A stretch of DNA of 64,000 bases from Gracilaria domingensis (Eukaryota > Rhodophyta > Florideophyceae > Gracilariales > Gracilariaceae). Where the stretch lies: NCBI GenBank assembly GCA_022539475.1, contig VCMS01000181.1:62001-126000 (forward strand), read 5' to 3'. A model generated the notes under the pieces. The model was not told where the DNA came from and ran no database searches. It worked only from the letters and a program-made list of their open reading frames with translations. Made by a program: the position numbers and the translations under genes. This document shows, piece by piece, positions 10,783 through 23,475 of the stretch (position 1 is its first letter; each line of letters starts with the position of its first letter).

Positions 10783-11316
10783 ATATTTTGAAGTTATTGC
10801 CCCCTAAATATATTATTGACTATTCAATAAATAATTCGATCAAGCTTGAAGGATTGAAGTGTGGCAAGATGAAGGACATGTAGATAGAAAAAGTTGATCG
10901 AAATGATTTTATACCTCCAAGCTTATTGCGGAGGTGCAAATCTTGTCACATTAACTTGTCGTCTTCAGACTATGGGCACTTTTGTCGAACCCAAACTCAA
11001 ATGAATTGGCTCAGAGAATAGCATTGTTCCATGCGGATACATACCGGTATGCACCAGAAAGTGAAGGATGAAATGCGTCCAACGACTTGACAATTGGCAG
11101 TTATTTGCGCTTTGCAAGAATCAGGCCTCGAGAAAAGGGGCAGACAAGAAGATGGGGTATGCCTAACTCATACTTCTCCCTCTCCGTGATTGACACTACT
11201 TTCCTGTATGCACTTGCTCTCGAATCAGCACCAAAAAACTGCGGAAGTACGAAAATATCAGCAGTTTCATTTCCAGAGATTCATGGAAGGTTTCCATTCT
11301 GTTCGAATTATATAGT
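10783..11316. other. intergenic, nothing recognised
   Basis: No supported feature; only short unconnected frames. Confidence 0.4.
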
Positions 11317-12224
11317 TGCAACTCACCACCACTGCTCTCTATTGCCGTTCTCCTCATCAACACCTTTGTTCCCACGGCAGAAAGCCTGTCAATCTTTGAT
11401 GATATAAAAAGAGGAGTTGAATCTCAGAGGCAAAGTGCCTTGGAGAGTTTAAGAGCTATCAAATGCAATGATTTTTCTGACGTTACCAAATGTAGAGATT
11501 CCGTACGTGGGAGGCAAACTCATGCCCAGTCAACAGGCATCTCTTGGCGTTTGCCGCATGAAGTTGTTGATGAAAGCCACAGGACGGCAGATGGATCTAG
11601 GGCAACACCGAATGCATTTGAGCAGAATGGGAAAGATCCTGTCAACTGGATCCTGGATTCCAGATATGACGCTCCAACCAAAGCCGGCAATGAACGCCAA
11701 TACCGGCTAGGCCGCGAGGTTCTTGTGTCTAAGTCAAACAAACCTTACCATACGGACACGGACACGTCGCCTGAGTCTAAGGAATGGGTTCAAAGGTTGA
11801 AAAGGGCACATCGAGAGATGACTGTTGGGCCATCGCCGGATGTAGATCTTTGGAGCAGAGATCACATTCCCTATCAACTCCGATCCTCCAGACCGAGCCC
11901 AGTTTCAGGAGCATCAAATGGATGAGAATTGAACGACGAATTGGTTCGCCAAATGAGAGAGCGTGTTACTCATATTCCTGAAAAACAGGAAGAATTTGGC
12001 AGCTGTCTGAAGTTTTTGACATGGAAGAACCTTGTGTCCACCACAAACACATGGAAACTGAAGATGTTAAGTGTTCTCGGAAGTGTGCAGAACGCTATGG
12101 GAATATTTGGAAAGTTGGTGCGAAACGTAATGCAGTGGTTCTGAGGCAGGGACCTCTTTACAAGGTGGTTGATGTTGTTAGGCTACTTTCATGTTATCGA
12201 AATCTCCATTTACGCGTTTGCTGA
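11317..12224 (+). pseudogene. secreted Cys-containing protein of unknown family, broken
   Basis: A frame without a good ATG runs from ~11317 with a hydrophobic leader (LLSIAVLLINTFVPTAES), then a helical, charged, Cys-containing part (ESLRAIKCNDFSDVTKCRDS) to a stop at 11925. Good coding character then appears in two other frames: ELVRQMRERVTHIPEKQEEF from ~11929, and CVHHKHMETEDVKCSRKCAE with GNIWKVGAKRN up to 12224. The Cys spacing and leader suggest one extracellular protein that has lost frame twice or more. I do not recognise the family. A spliced gene is possible, but no clear GT-AG pairs join the pieces. Confidence 0.3.
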
Positions 12225-12289
12225 CGTATGAACAACCAGAAGCATCTTTGCGAAAATTATTAATCTGTCGAATAAGGGAAGCAGAATGT

Positions 12290-12775
12290 GTGCTAGAGAG
12301 CTAATGCGAACAGAGAGAAGTGAGCTTCGAACAGATACGGGGAAACCCATGAATGAGTCGTATGCTAAGTGCCTCCTGGACTGAAATTGGAGGGCAAAAC
12401 GGACCATGGAGGCGAGCTTCCAATCGGTACCGGAAAACTTATACAAGTTTCACTCGTTTGATTTAGTGTCCTCTTTACACGGAACAGGAGGGCAAAAGCG
12501 GACGAAAAAGTGAGCTTCAATCCGGTACAGGGAAGCGTATACGTGCCTCACTCGATGGTTTTAGTGTTCCCTTTACATGGAACAGGAGGGCAAAAAGTGA
12601 CTAGGGAGGTGAGCTTCGAAGCAGTTCTCGAGAAGTCATGTATCGCATGCCTCACATGTTTGTTTTATTGTCCCCTCTACACGGTATTGGAGGGCAAAAC
12701 CGAACGAGAGAAGTGAGCTTCGAAACCATTCAGGAAGACATATGGATGTACCGCTTTATTGTTGAAGTTTCTCGC
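12290..12775. repeat. degenerate ~98-104-bp minisatellite, about five units
   Basis: The core AGGGCAAAA recurs at 12391, 12489, 12587 and 12691 (spacing 98, 98, 104), each followed by GTGAGCTTC-like and CTCACTCGATGG-like sequence. A fifth, more diverged unit precedes them at ~12300. Units differ at many positions, so the array is old. Confidence 0.7.
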
Positions 12776-13213
12776 TCTCTACGCTACAGATGTTCTCTAC
12801 GCCACATTTCGTCTCCTTTTTCTCTGCGGCATAGTAGTACTTGGACTAAGTAACTTGGTCCATTATGGGACAAATACAAAAATGATTAGAAGATATCAAT
12901 AACAATTTTTCTATCCCCTTCGAGATGTCTATAAATGCTCCTTTCGGTTTGTTGGTGTTTTGAAAGCTTCTAATGAAAGTTTCTAAATCATCATCGATGC
13001 ACGCCCTCTTGTGCCAACTAAATTTTTAAAGGTCTTTGACTTTTGTACATTGTACCTTTTATCAGTACTTTCCTGGAATGAGGGTTCTGTCCCTTCCATT
13101 CCGAAGGAAAATAAAGTGTCATGGTAAAATGATTCCGTGAAGGTCCCTCGTACCTTGGCTACCGTCAGTCGTAGATGCGAAAAGGCACATCTGATACGAC
13201 CAGGGGCGTATTT

Positions 13214-13633
13214 GTGACTGACTAAATTGTAATTTCCCTTAGTCACTAGTCACCACACAAAATCATGTAGTCAGTCATGTTAGTCATAGAAAGCTTTGAA
13301 ATATTTTTTCAGCTCACTTTTGTCAACTTTAAGATGCACTTGCGTCCTCCAAAACACCTTCGATGCCTTCAGCAAGATGTAGAAGTCTAGTCTGCGCCTC
13401 ATAATTGCTTTTACGCTCACTTGTAACAAAAAATCGAAATAAATTGGAAGTTTTCAAACATTTTTTGAAAATCTTTGAGATTATTTTCGTGAAAAAGAGC
13501 ATACCTAACCTCTAATTTTTGTGCATATGTTCGTAATTCAGTATCATTGTAGACGTCCGCCATCGTGAAGGACCTAAGTTTTCCTATGACTGAGATGACT
13601 AACTATTTTTTACCGTCGTAGTCAGTCAGTCAT
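13214..13633. mobile_element. MITE-like element with TGACTGACTA-type inverted ends
   Basis: GTGACTGACTAA at 13214 faces CTACGACGG..TAGTCAGTCAGTCAT at ~13605-13633 in inverse orientation. A second inverted pair lies inside: TAGTCAGTCATGTTAGTCAT near 13268 against the complement of ATGACTGAGATGACTAACTA near 13587. The 420-bp interior is AT-rich and non-coding. Target duplications are not clear. Confidence 0.35.
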
Positions 13634-13806
13634 TAAAGCATCTCCACCGGTGGACAGTAAAACTGTATAACGCTAAAACATATTAGATACGTGTATGAGC
13701 TTAATTAGCTGTCTCTTAAACGCTATAACTCTATACCCGATCATTTCCACCGCTGATTGTCTCTATAGTTCTCGCAACCGCACTTCATGAGGCTAGCAGA
13801 GACTTT

Positions 13807-14258
13807 GTGATGAACATTCATCACGAAAGCGACTGTTTTTCTTTTGCTGAAACAGCTAGCTCTTTTACATCATTTGTGGTATTTGGAATGCTGCTGCATC
13901 GAAAAATACAAAAATGTCGCACCAAACATAGAAAACATGGTGGTTCTTTGGTCTTCAAACAGAGAAACAAAGACATTGGAAGGCAACAAGCTGCTCAGAG
14001 TATACATGATGCATTCTTTGTGTCACCCAATTCTATTAACCAATGTTACAACCAATACGGTCCTGTTTTTTTCGAAGAAGAATTTGAACGTCGATTTTGA
14101 ATGCCACGTTCTGTCTACAATACTGTTTATAATGGCGTCAAAGAGGTAGACAAATATTTCCGCAAGGGTAAAGATTGTGCTGGAATGCCATCGGCAAGCA
14201 CTCATCAAAAGCTTGTTGGAGCACTGCGACAACTAAGCTTGGGTACGAGCTCTGATTC
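13807..14258 (+). mobile_element. PIF/Harbinger transposase N-terminal fragment, decayed
   Basis: The frame carries the N-terminal region of a plant/algal Harbinger transposase: FFEEEFERRF, then after a TGA (14098-14100) in the same frame MPRSVYNTVYNGVKEVDKYF, and STHQKLVGALRQLSLGTSSD. Relatives have Arg at the TGA position (RRFRM), so the stop fits a CGA-to-TGA change. Similarity ends at ~14258 and the DDE catalytic part is absent. This family is different from the intact Harbinger element further on. Confidence 0.65.
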
Positions 14259-14730
14259 ATTAACGGTGTGGGGCAAACTTGGAGGAGTGAAACCCACCAG
14301 ACTGTCCGAAGGTCCGTTTTCGTGAGAGATGACAGACCAGTGACAGAGCCCTGTGTACCAACGTAGCTCGGTTGTAAGGCCGAAGTGGCAACTGGCTATA
14401 CCTACAGAGGTGCTAGGCCACGTCGTGAGAAAACGATGAGAAACTCCAGGGATGGGGTGGTATCGGCAACGATGAAACACGACCAACGACAGATGTAGTT
14501 CCGAGAGGGGAAGTAACAGAAAACAACAACCAAACAACACCCACACGCGACGATTAGGGCCTCCTCGGCACTGTGCCCGGAGTGGGGCGAGATCCTCCAA
14601 CGGTAATGCACGGGTTTCCCTAAACACGGCAAAATTCTATACAGAGTCGGATCACTTCGTAATCTAGTCCTATACCTCCTCGGTACGACCCTCAGGTCCC
14701 GACGTCAACGACAGATGTTTCTCAAAGGTA
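14259..14730. other. unassigned DNA between the transposase fragment and satellite 1
   Basis: No gene or repeat recognised; only chance frames on the minus strand. Confidence 0.4.
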
Positions 14731-17700
14731 CCTGCACGCAACAATTTGTAATCGTGGAGCTGTTTCGAAGCTGCATGGTTACTCTCAGATTGTTCTCCTC
14801 AACGCGGGCCGACATCCAAGCCCCTCCGACCTTCATAATATCTTCGGTTGGTCTCTTGGTTTCAAGAAGAGAGCGCTGGCTCTTTTAGTGCTCCAATGTA
14901 TTTACGTGAACCCTTTACTATTTCGAAATGTATTTCCATGCCACAGGAAATGTTTGGAAGCACTGTGGTTACTCTCCGAGACCTGCTGGCGACTGCTCCT
15001 ATTCTTTAAGCGCCTTGGAAGCGGTTTTGGTATTCTTCAGCGCCCGTCCTTGACGCTGGTCAATACAAGACCCTCCTCTACACCGTTTATACCTTCTTTC
15101 TCTCTCTTAATTCACAAACAAGCATCATGGCTATGTTAATATTGTACTCGATTCATGTGAAACATCTACATGCTTCAAACGTCTTTGCGTGCCATTGAAA
15201 AGGCCTATCAAGTGCTTTCATTACTCTCAACGTCATGCACGCAACACTTTGTAATCGTGGAGCTGTTTCGAAGCCGCATGGTTACTCTCAGATTGTTCTC
15301 CTCAACGCGGGCCGACATCCAAGCCCCTCCGACCTTCATAATATCTTCGGTTGGTCTCTTGGTTTCAAGAGGAGAGCGCTGGCTCTTTTAGTGCTCCAAT
15401 GTATTTACGTGAACCCTTTACTATTTCGAAATGTATTTCCATGCCACAGGAAATGTTTGGAAGCACTGTGGTTACTCTCCGAGACCTGCTGGCGACTGCT
15501 CCTATTCTTTAAGCGCCTTGGAAGCGGTTTTGGTATTCTTCAGCGCCCGTCCTTGACGCTGGTCAATACAAGACCCTCCTCTACACCGTTTATACCTTCT
15601 TTCTCTCTCTCAATTCACAAACAAGCATCATGGCTATGTTAATATTGTACTCGATTCATGTGAAACATCTACATGCTTCAAACGTCTTTGCGTGCCATTG
15701 AAAAGGCCTATCAAGTGCTTTCATTACTCTCAACGTCATGCACGCAACACTTTGTAATCGTGGAGCTGTTTCGAAGCCGCATGGTTACTCTCAGATTGTT
15801 CTCCTCAACGCGGGCCGACATCCAAGCCCCTCCGACCTTCATAATATCTTCGGTTGGTCTCTTGGTTTCAAGAGGAGAGCGCTGGCTCTTTTAGTGCTCC
15901 AATGTATTTACGGAACCCTTTACTATTTCGAAATGTATTTCCATGCCACAGGAAATGTTTGGAAGCACTGTGGTTACTCTCCGAGACCTGCTGGCGACTG
16001 CTCCTATTCTTTAAGCGCCTTGGAAGCGGTTTTGGTATTCTTCAGCGCCCGTCCTTGACGCTGGTCAATACAAGACCCTCCTCTACACCGTTTATACCTT
16101 CTTTCTCTCTCTCAATTCACAAACAAGCATCATGGCTATGTTAATATTGTACTCGATTCATGTGAAACATCTACATGCTTCAAACGTCTTTGCGTGCCAT
16201 TGAAAAGGCCTATCAAGTGCTTTCATTACTCTCAACGTCATGCACGCAACACTTTGTAATCGTGGAGCTGTTTCGAAGCCGCATGGTTACTCTCAGATTG
16301 TTCTCCTCAACGCGGGCCGACATCCAAGCCCCTCCGACCTTCATAATATCTTCGGTTGGTCTCTTGGTTTCAAGAGGAGAGCGCTGGCTCTTTTAGTGCT
16401 CCAATGTATTTACGGGAACCCTTTACTATTTCGAAATGTATTTCCATGCCACAGGAAATGTTTGGAAGCACTGTGGTTACTCTCCGAGACCTGCTGGCGA
16501 CTGCTCCTATTCTTTAAGCGCCTTGGAAGCGGTTTTGGTATTCTTCAGCGCCCGTCCTTGACGCTGGTCAATACAAGACCCTCCTCTACACCGTTTATAC
16601 CTTCTTTCTCTCTCTCAATTCACAAACAAGCATCATGGCTATGTTAATATTGTACTCGATTCATGTGAAACATCTACATGCTTCAAACGTCTTTGCGTGC
16701 CATTGAAAAGGCCTATCAAGTGCTTTCATTACTCTCAACGTCATGCACGCAACACTTTGTAATCGTGGAGCTGTTTCGAAGCCGCATGGTTACTCTCAGA
16801 TTGTTCTCCTCAACGCGGGCCGACATCCAAGCCCCTCCGACCTTCATAATATCTTCGGTTGGTCTCTTGGTTTCAAGAGGAGAGCGCTGGCTCTTTTAGT
16901 GCTCCAATGTATTTACGGGAACCCTTTACTATTTCGAAATGTATTTCCATGCCACAGGAAATGTTTGGAAGCACTGTGGTTACTCTCCGAGACCTGCTGG
17001 CGACTGCTCCTATTCTTTAAGCGCCTTGGAAGCGGTTTTGGTATTCTTCAGCGCCCGTCCTTGACGCTGGTCAATACAGACCCTCCTCTACACCGTTTAT
17101 ACCTTCTTTTTCTCTTAATTCACAACAAGCATCATGGCTATGTTAATATTGTACTCGATTCATGTGAAACATCTACATGCTTCAAACGTCTTTGCGTGCC
17201 ATTGAAAAGGCCTATCAAGTGCTTTCATTACTCTCAACGTCATGCACCAACACTTTGTAATCGTGGAGCTGTTTCGAAGCCGCATGGTTACTCTCAGATT
17301 GTTCTCCTCAACGCGGGCCGACATCCAAGCCCCTCCGACCTTCATAATATCTTCGGTTGGTCTCTTGGTTTCAAGAGGAGAGCGCTGGCTCTTTTAGTGC
17401 TCCAATGTATTTACGGGAACCCTTTACTATTCATGTTCTGCCAAATGTGAACACTGTTTACTCATCTGCGATGCTATTGCGAAGCACCACAGTTTAACTT
17501 CTTTCTCTCCAACGCATCATGGCTATGTTAATATTGTACTCGATTCATGTGAACATCTACATGCTTCAACGTCTTTGCGTGCCATTGAAAGGCCTATCAA
17601 GTGCTTTCATTACTCTCACGTCATGCACAAACTTGTAATCGTGGAGCTGTTTCGAAGCCGCATGGTTACTCTCAGATTGTTCTCCTCAACGCGGCGACAT

Positions 17701-20700
17701 CAAGCCTCCGACTTCATAATACTTCGTTGGTCTCTTGTTTCAGAGGAAGCGCTGCTCTTTTAGTGCTCCAATGTATTTACGGAACCTTTACTATCAATGT
17801 TTTCCATGCCACGAATGTGAAGCACTGTGTTACTCTGAGAGCCTGCTTGGAAGCGGTTTTGGTATTCTTCAGCGCCCGTCCTTGACGCTGGTCAATACAG
17901 ACCTCTCTACACCGTTTATACCTTCTTTCTCTCTCTAATTCACAAACAAGCATCATGGCTATGTTAATATTGTACTCGATTCATGTGAAACATCTACATG
18001 CTTCAAACGTCTTTGCGTGCCATTGAAAAGGCCTATCAAGTGCTTTCATTACTCTCAACGTCATGCACCAACACTTTGTAATCGTGGAGCTGTTTCGAAG
18101 CCGCATGGTTACTCTCAGATTGTTCTCCTCAACGCGGGCCGACATCCAAGCCCCTCCGACCTTCATAATATCTTCGGTTGGTCTCTTGGTTTCAAGAGGA
18201 GAGCGCTGGCTCTTTTAGTGCTCCAATGTATTTACGGGAACCCTTTACTATTTCGAAATGTATTTCCATGCCACAGGAAATGTTTGGAAGCACTGTGGTT
18301 ACTCTCCGAGACCTGCTGGCGACTGCTCCTATTCTTTAAGCGCCTTGGAAGCGGTTTTGGTATTCTTCAGCGCCCGTCCTTGACGCTGGTCAATACGAGA
18401 ACCTTCTCTACACCGTTTATACCTTCTTTCTCTCTCTTAATTCACAAACAAGCATCATGGCTATGTTAATATTGTACTCGATTCATGTGAAACATCTACA
18501 TGCTTCAAACGTCTTTGCGTGCCATTGAAAAGGCCTATCAAGTGCTTTCATTACTCTCAACGTCATGCACGCAACACTTTGTAATCGTGGAGCTGTTTCG
18601 AAGCCGCATGGTTACTCTCAGATTGTTCTCCTCAACGCGGGCCGACATCCAAGCCCCTCCGACCTTCATAATATCTTCGGTTGGTCTCTTGGTTTCAAGA
18701 GGAGAGCGCTGGCTCTTTTAGTGCTCCAATGTATTTACGGGAACCCTTTACTATTTCGAAATGTATTTCCATGCCACAGGAAATGTTTGGAAGCACTGTG
18801 GTTACTCTCCGAGACCTGCTGGCGACTGCTCCTATTCTTTAAGCGCCTTGGAAGCGGTTTTGGTATTCTTCAGCGCCCGTCCTTGACGCTGGTCAATACG
18901 AGAACCTTCTCTACACCGTTTATACCTTCTTTCTCTCTCTTAATTCACAAACAAGCATCATGGCTATGTTAATATTGTACTCGATTCATGTGAAACATCT
19001 ACATGCTTCAAACGTCTTTGCGTGCCATTGAAAAGGCCTATCAAGTGCTTTCATTACTCTCAACGTCATGCACGCAACACTTTGTAATCGTGGAGCTGTT
19101 TCGAAGCCGCATGGTTACTCTCAGATTGTTCTCCTCAACGCGGGCCGACATCCAAGCCCCTCCGACCTTCATAATATCTTCGGTTGGTCTCTTGGTTTCA
19201 AGAGGAGAGCGCTGGCTCTTTTAGTGCTCCAATGTATTTACGGGAACCCTTTACTATTTCGAAATGTATTTCCATGCCACAGGAAATGTTTGGAAGCACT
19301 GTGGTTACTCTCCGAGACCTGCTGGCGACTGCTCCTATTCTTTAAGCGCCTTGGAAGCGGTTTTGGTATTCTTCAGCGCCCGTCCTTGACGCTGGTCAAT
19401 ACGAGACCTCTCTACACCGTTTATACCTTCTTTCTCTCTCTTAATTCACAAACAAGCATCATGGCTATGTTAATATTGTACTCGATTCATGTGAAACATC
19501 TACATGCTTCAAACGTCTTTGCGTGCCATTGAAAAGGCCTATCAAGTGCTTTCATTACTCTCAACGTCATGCACGCAACACTTTGTAATCGTGGAGCTGT
19601 TTCGAAGCCGCATGGTTACTCTCAGATTGTTCTCCTCAACGCGGGCCGACATCCAAGCCCCTCCGACCTTCATAATATCTTCGGTTGGTCTCTTGGTTTC
19701 AAGAGGAGAGCGCTGGCTCTTTTAGTGCTCCAATGTATTTACGGGAACCCTTTACTATTTCGAAATGTATTTCCATGCCACAGGAAATGTTTGGAAGCAC
19801 TGTGGTTACTCTCCGAGACCTGCTGGCGACTGCTCCTATTCTTTAAGCGCCTTGGAAGCGGTTTTGGTATTCTTCAGCGCCCGTCCTTGACGCTGGTCAA
19901 TACGAGACCCTCCTCTACACCGTTTATACCTTCTTTCTCTCTCTTAATTCACAAACAAGCATCATGGCTATGTTAATATTGTACTCGATTCATGTGAAAC
20001 ATCTACATGCTTCAAACGTCTTTGCGTGCCATTGAAAAGGCCTATCAAGTGCTTTCATTACTCTCAACGTCATGCACGCAACACTTTGTAATCGTGGAGC
20101 TGTTTCGAAGCCGCATGGTTACTCTCAGATTGTTCTCCTCAACGCGGGCCGACATCCAAGCCCCTCCGACCTTCATAATATCTTCGGTTGGTCTCTTGGT
20201 TTCAAGAGGAGAGCGCTGGCTCTTTTAGTGCTCCAATGTATTTACGGGAACCCTTTACTATTTCGAAATGTATTTCCATGCCACAGGAAATGTTTGGAAG
20301 CACTGTGGTTACTCTCCGAGACCTGCTGGCGACTGCTCCTATTCTTTAAGCGCCTTGGAAGCGGTTTTGGTATTCTTCAGCGCCCGTCCTTGACGCTGGT
20401 CAATACGAGACCTCCTCTACACCGTTTATACCTTCTTTCTCTCTCTTAATTCACAAACAAGCATCATGGCTATGTTAATATTGTACTCGATTCATGTGAA
20501 ACATCTACATGCTTCAAACGTCTTTGCGTGCCATTGAAAAGGCCTATCAAGTGCTTTCATTACTCTCAACGTCATGCACGCAACACTTTGTAATCGTGGA
20601 GCTGTTTCGAAGCCGCATGGTTACTCTCAGATTGTTCTCCTCAACGCGGGCCGACATCCAAGCCCCTCCGACCTTCATAATATCTTCGGTTGGTCTCTTG

Positions 20701-23475
20701 GTTTCAAGAGGAGAGCGCTGGCTCTTTTAGTGCTCCAATGTATTTACGGGAACCCTTTACTATTTCGAAATGTATTTCCATGCCACAGGAAATGTTTGGA
20801 AGCACTGTGGTTACTCTCCGAGACCTGCTGGCGACTGCTCCTATTCTTTAAGCGCCTTGGAAGCGGTTTTGGTATTCTTCAGCGCCCGTCCTTGACGCTG
20901 GTCAATACGAGAACCTTCTCTACACCGTTTATACCTTCTTTCTCTCTCTTAATTCACAAACAAGCATCATGGCTATGTTAATATTGTACTCGATTCATGT
21001 GAAACATCTACATGCTTCAAACGTCTTTGCGTGCCATTGAAAAGGCCTATCAAGTGCTTTCATTACTCTCAACGTCATGCACGCAACACTTTGTAATCGT
21101 GGAGCTGTTTCGAAGCCGCATGGTTACTCTCAGATTGTTCTCCTCAACGCGGGCCGACATCCAAGCCCCTCCGACCTTCATAATATCTTCGGTTGGTCTC
21201 TTGGTTTCAAGAGGAGAGCGCTGGCTCTTTTAGTGCTCCAATGTATTTACGGGAACCCTTTACTATTTCGAAATGTATTTCCATGCCACAGGAAATGTTT
21301 GGAAGCACTGTGGTTACTCTCCGAGACCTGCTGGCGACTGCTCCTATTCTTTAAGCGCCTTGGAAGCGGTTTTGGTATTCTTCAGCGCCCGTCCTTGACG
21401 CTGGTCAATACGAGAACCTCTCTACACCGTTTATACCTTCTTTCTCTCTCTTAATTCACAAACAAGCATCATGGCTATGTTAATATTGTACTCGATTCAT
21501 GTGAAACATCTACATGCTTCAAACGTCTTTGCGTGCCATTGAAAAGGCCTATCAAGTGCTTTCATTACTCTCAACGTCATGCACGCAACACTTTGTAATC
21601 GTGGAGCTGTTTCGAAGCCGCATGGTTACTCTCAGATTGTTCTCCTCAACGCGGGCCGACATCCAAGCCCCTCCGACCTTCATAATATCTTCGGTTGGTC
21701 TCTTGGTTTCAAGAGGAGAGCGCTGGCTCTTTTAGTGCTCCAATGTATTTACGGGAACCCTTTACTATTTCGAAATGTATTTCCATGCCACAGGAAATGT
21801 TTGGAAGCACTGTGGTTACTCTCCGAGACCTGCTGGCGACTGCTCCTATTCTTTAAGCGCCTTGGAAGCGGTTTTGGTATTCTTCAGCGCCCGTCCTTGA
21901 CGCTGGTCAATACGAGACCCTCCTCTACACCGTTTATACCTTCTTTCTCTCTCTTAATTCACAAACAAGCATCATGGCTATGTTAATATTGTACTCGATT
22001 CATGTGAAACATCTACATGCTTCAAACGTCTTTGCGTGCCATTGAAAAGGCCTATCAAGTGCTTTCATTACTCTCAACGTCATGCACGCAACACTTTGTA
22101 ATCGTGGAGCTGTTTCGAAGCCGCATGGTTACTCTCAGATTGTTCTCCTCAACGCGGGCCGACATCCAAGCCCCTCCGACCTTCATAATATCTTCGGTTG
22201 GTCTCTTGGTTTCAAGAGGAGAGCGCTGGCTCTTTTAGTGCTCCAATGTATTTACGGGAACCCTTTACTATTTCGAAATGTATTTCCATGCCACAGGAAA
22301 TGTTTGGAAGCACTGTGGTTACTCTCCGAGACCTGCTGGCGACTGCTCCTATTCTTTAAGCGCCTTGGAAGCGGTTTTGGTATTCTTCAGCGCCCGTCCT
22401 TGACGCTGGTCAATACGAGACCTCCTCTACACCGTTTATACCTTCTTTCTCTCTCTTAATTCACAAACAAGCATCATGGCTATGTTAATATTGTACTCGA
22501 TTCATGTGAAACATCTACATGCTTCAAACGTCTTTGCGTGCCATTGAAAAGGCCTATCAAGTGCTTTCATTACTCTCAACGTCATGCACGCAACACTTTG
22601 TAATCGTGGAGCTGTTTCGAAGCCGCATGGTTACTCTCAGATTGTTCTCCTCAACGCGGGCCGACATCCAAGCCCCTCCGACCTTCATAATATCTTCGGT
22701 TGGTCTCTTGGTTTCAAGAGGAGAGCGCTGGCTCTTTTAGTGCTCCAATGTATTTACGGGAACCCTTTACTATTTCGAAATGTATTTCCATGCCACAGGA
22801 AATGTTTGGAAGCACTGTGGTTACTCTCCGAGACCTGCTGGCGACTGCTCCTATTCTTTAAGCGCCTTGGAAGCGGTTTTGGTATTCTTCAGCGCCCGTC
22901 CTTGACGCTGGTCAATACGAGACCCTCCTCTACACCGTTTATACCTTCTTTCTCTCTCTTAATTCACAAACAAGCATCATGGCTATGTTAATATTGTACT
23001 CGATTCATGTGAAACATCTACATGCTTCAAACGTCTTTGCGTGCCATTGAAAAGGCCTATCAAGTGCTTTCATTACTCTGAACGTCATGCAAACAACACT
23101 TCGTAATCGTGGAGCTGTTTCGAAGCCGCATGGTTACTCTCAGATTGTTCTCCTCAACGCGGGCCGACATCCAAGCCCCTCCGACCTTCATAATACCTTC
23201 GGTTGGTCTCTTGGTTTCAAGAGGAGAGCGCTGGCTCTTTTAGTGCTCCAATGTATTTACGGGAACCCTTTACTACTTTGCAATGTTTCTCCACGCCACG
23301 GGAAATGTTCGGAAGCAGTTTGGCTACTCTCGGAGAGATGCTGGCGAAAACGTTTATTCTTCAAGCGCCTTTAAAGCGGTTTCGGTATTTTTCAACGCCC
23401 GTCCTTGACGCTGGCCGATACAAGACCCTTCTCTACACCGTTTATACCTTCTTTTTCTCTCTACATTCACAACAT
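14731..23475. repeat. satellite 1: ~503-bp unit, about 17 tandem copies
   Basis: The same sequence recurs every 501-503 bases; the anchor ATGCTTCAAACGTCTTTGCG lies at 15170, 15673, 16175, 16678 and so on up to 23022. Inner copies differ at only a few sites. The first and especially the last copy (from ~23040) are clearly diverged, as at the edges of real satellite arrays. Copies left of 17.4 kb carry CAATACAAGA, those right of 18.3 kb CAATACGAGA. Within a unit, GGTTACTCTC preceded by a GAAGC element occurs twice 190 bases apart, hinting at an older ~190-bp sub-repeat. The 73- and 135-codon frames found in each copy follow the period and are not genes. Confidence 0.95.
17430..17940. other. compressed, error-like unit inside satellite 1
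   Basis: Compared with its neighbours this unit has dozens of one-base losses, mostly in base runs (for example GGGCC read as GGC, CCCC as CC, GAACCC as GAACC), plus a missing ~100-base block. Losses confined to runs look like a poor-quality read or consensus at a local assembly join rather than evolution. Confidence 0.55.

Noticed and set aside
15170-22991. Repeated 73- and 135-codon frames in every satellite 1 unit, and 66-107-codon frames in satellite 2
   Set aside because: They follow the repeat period, overlap each other in several frames and strands, and are cut where a unit has an indel; no protein-like conservation apart from DNA identity.
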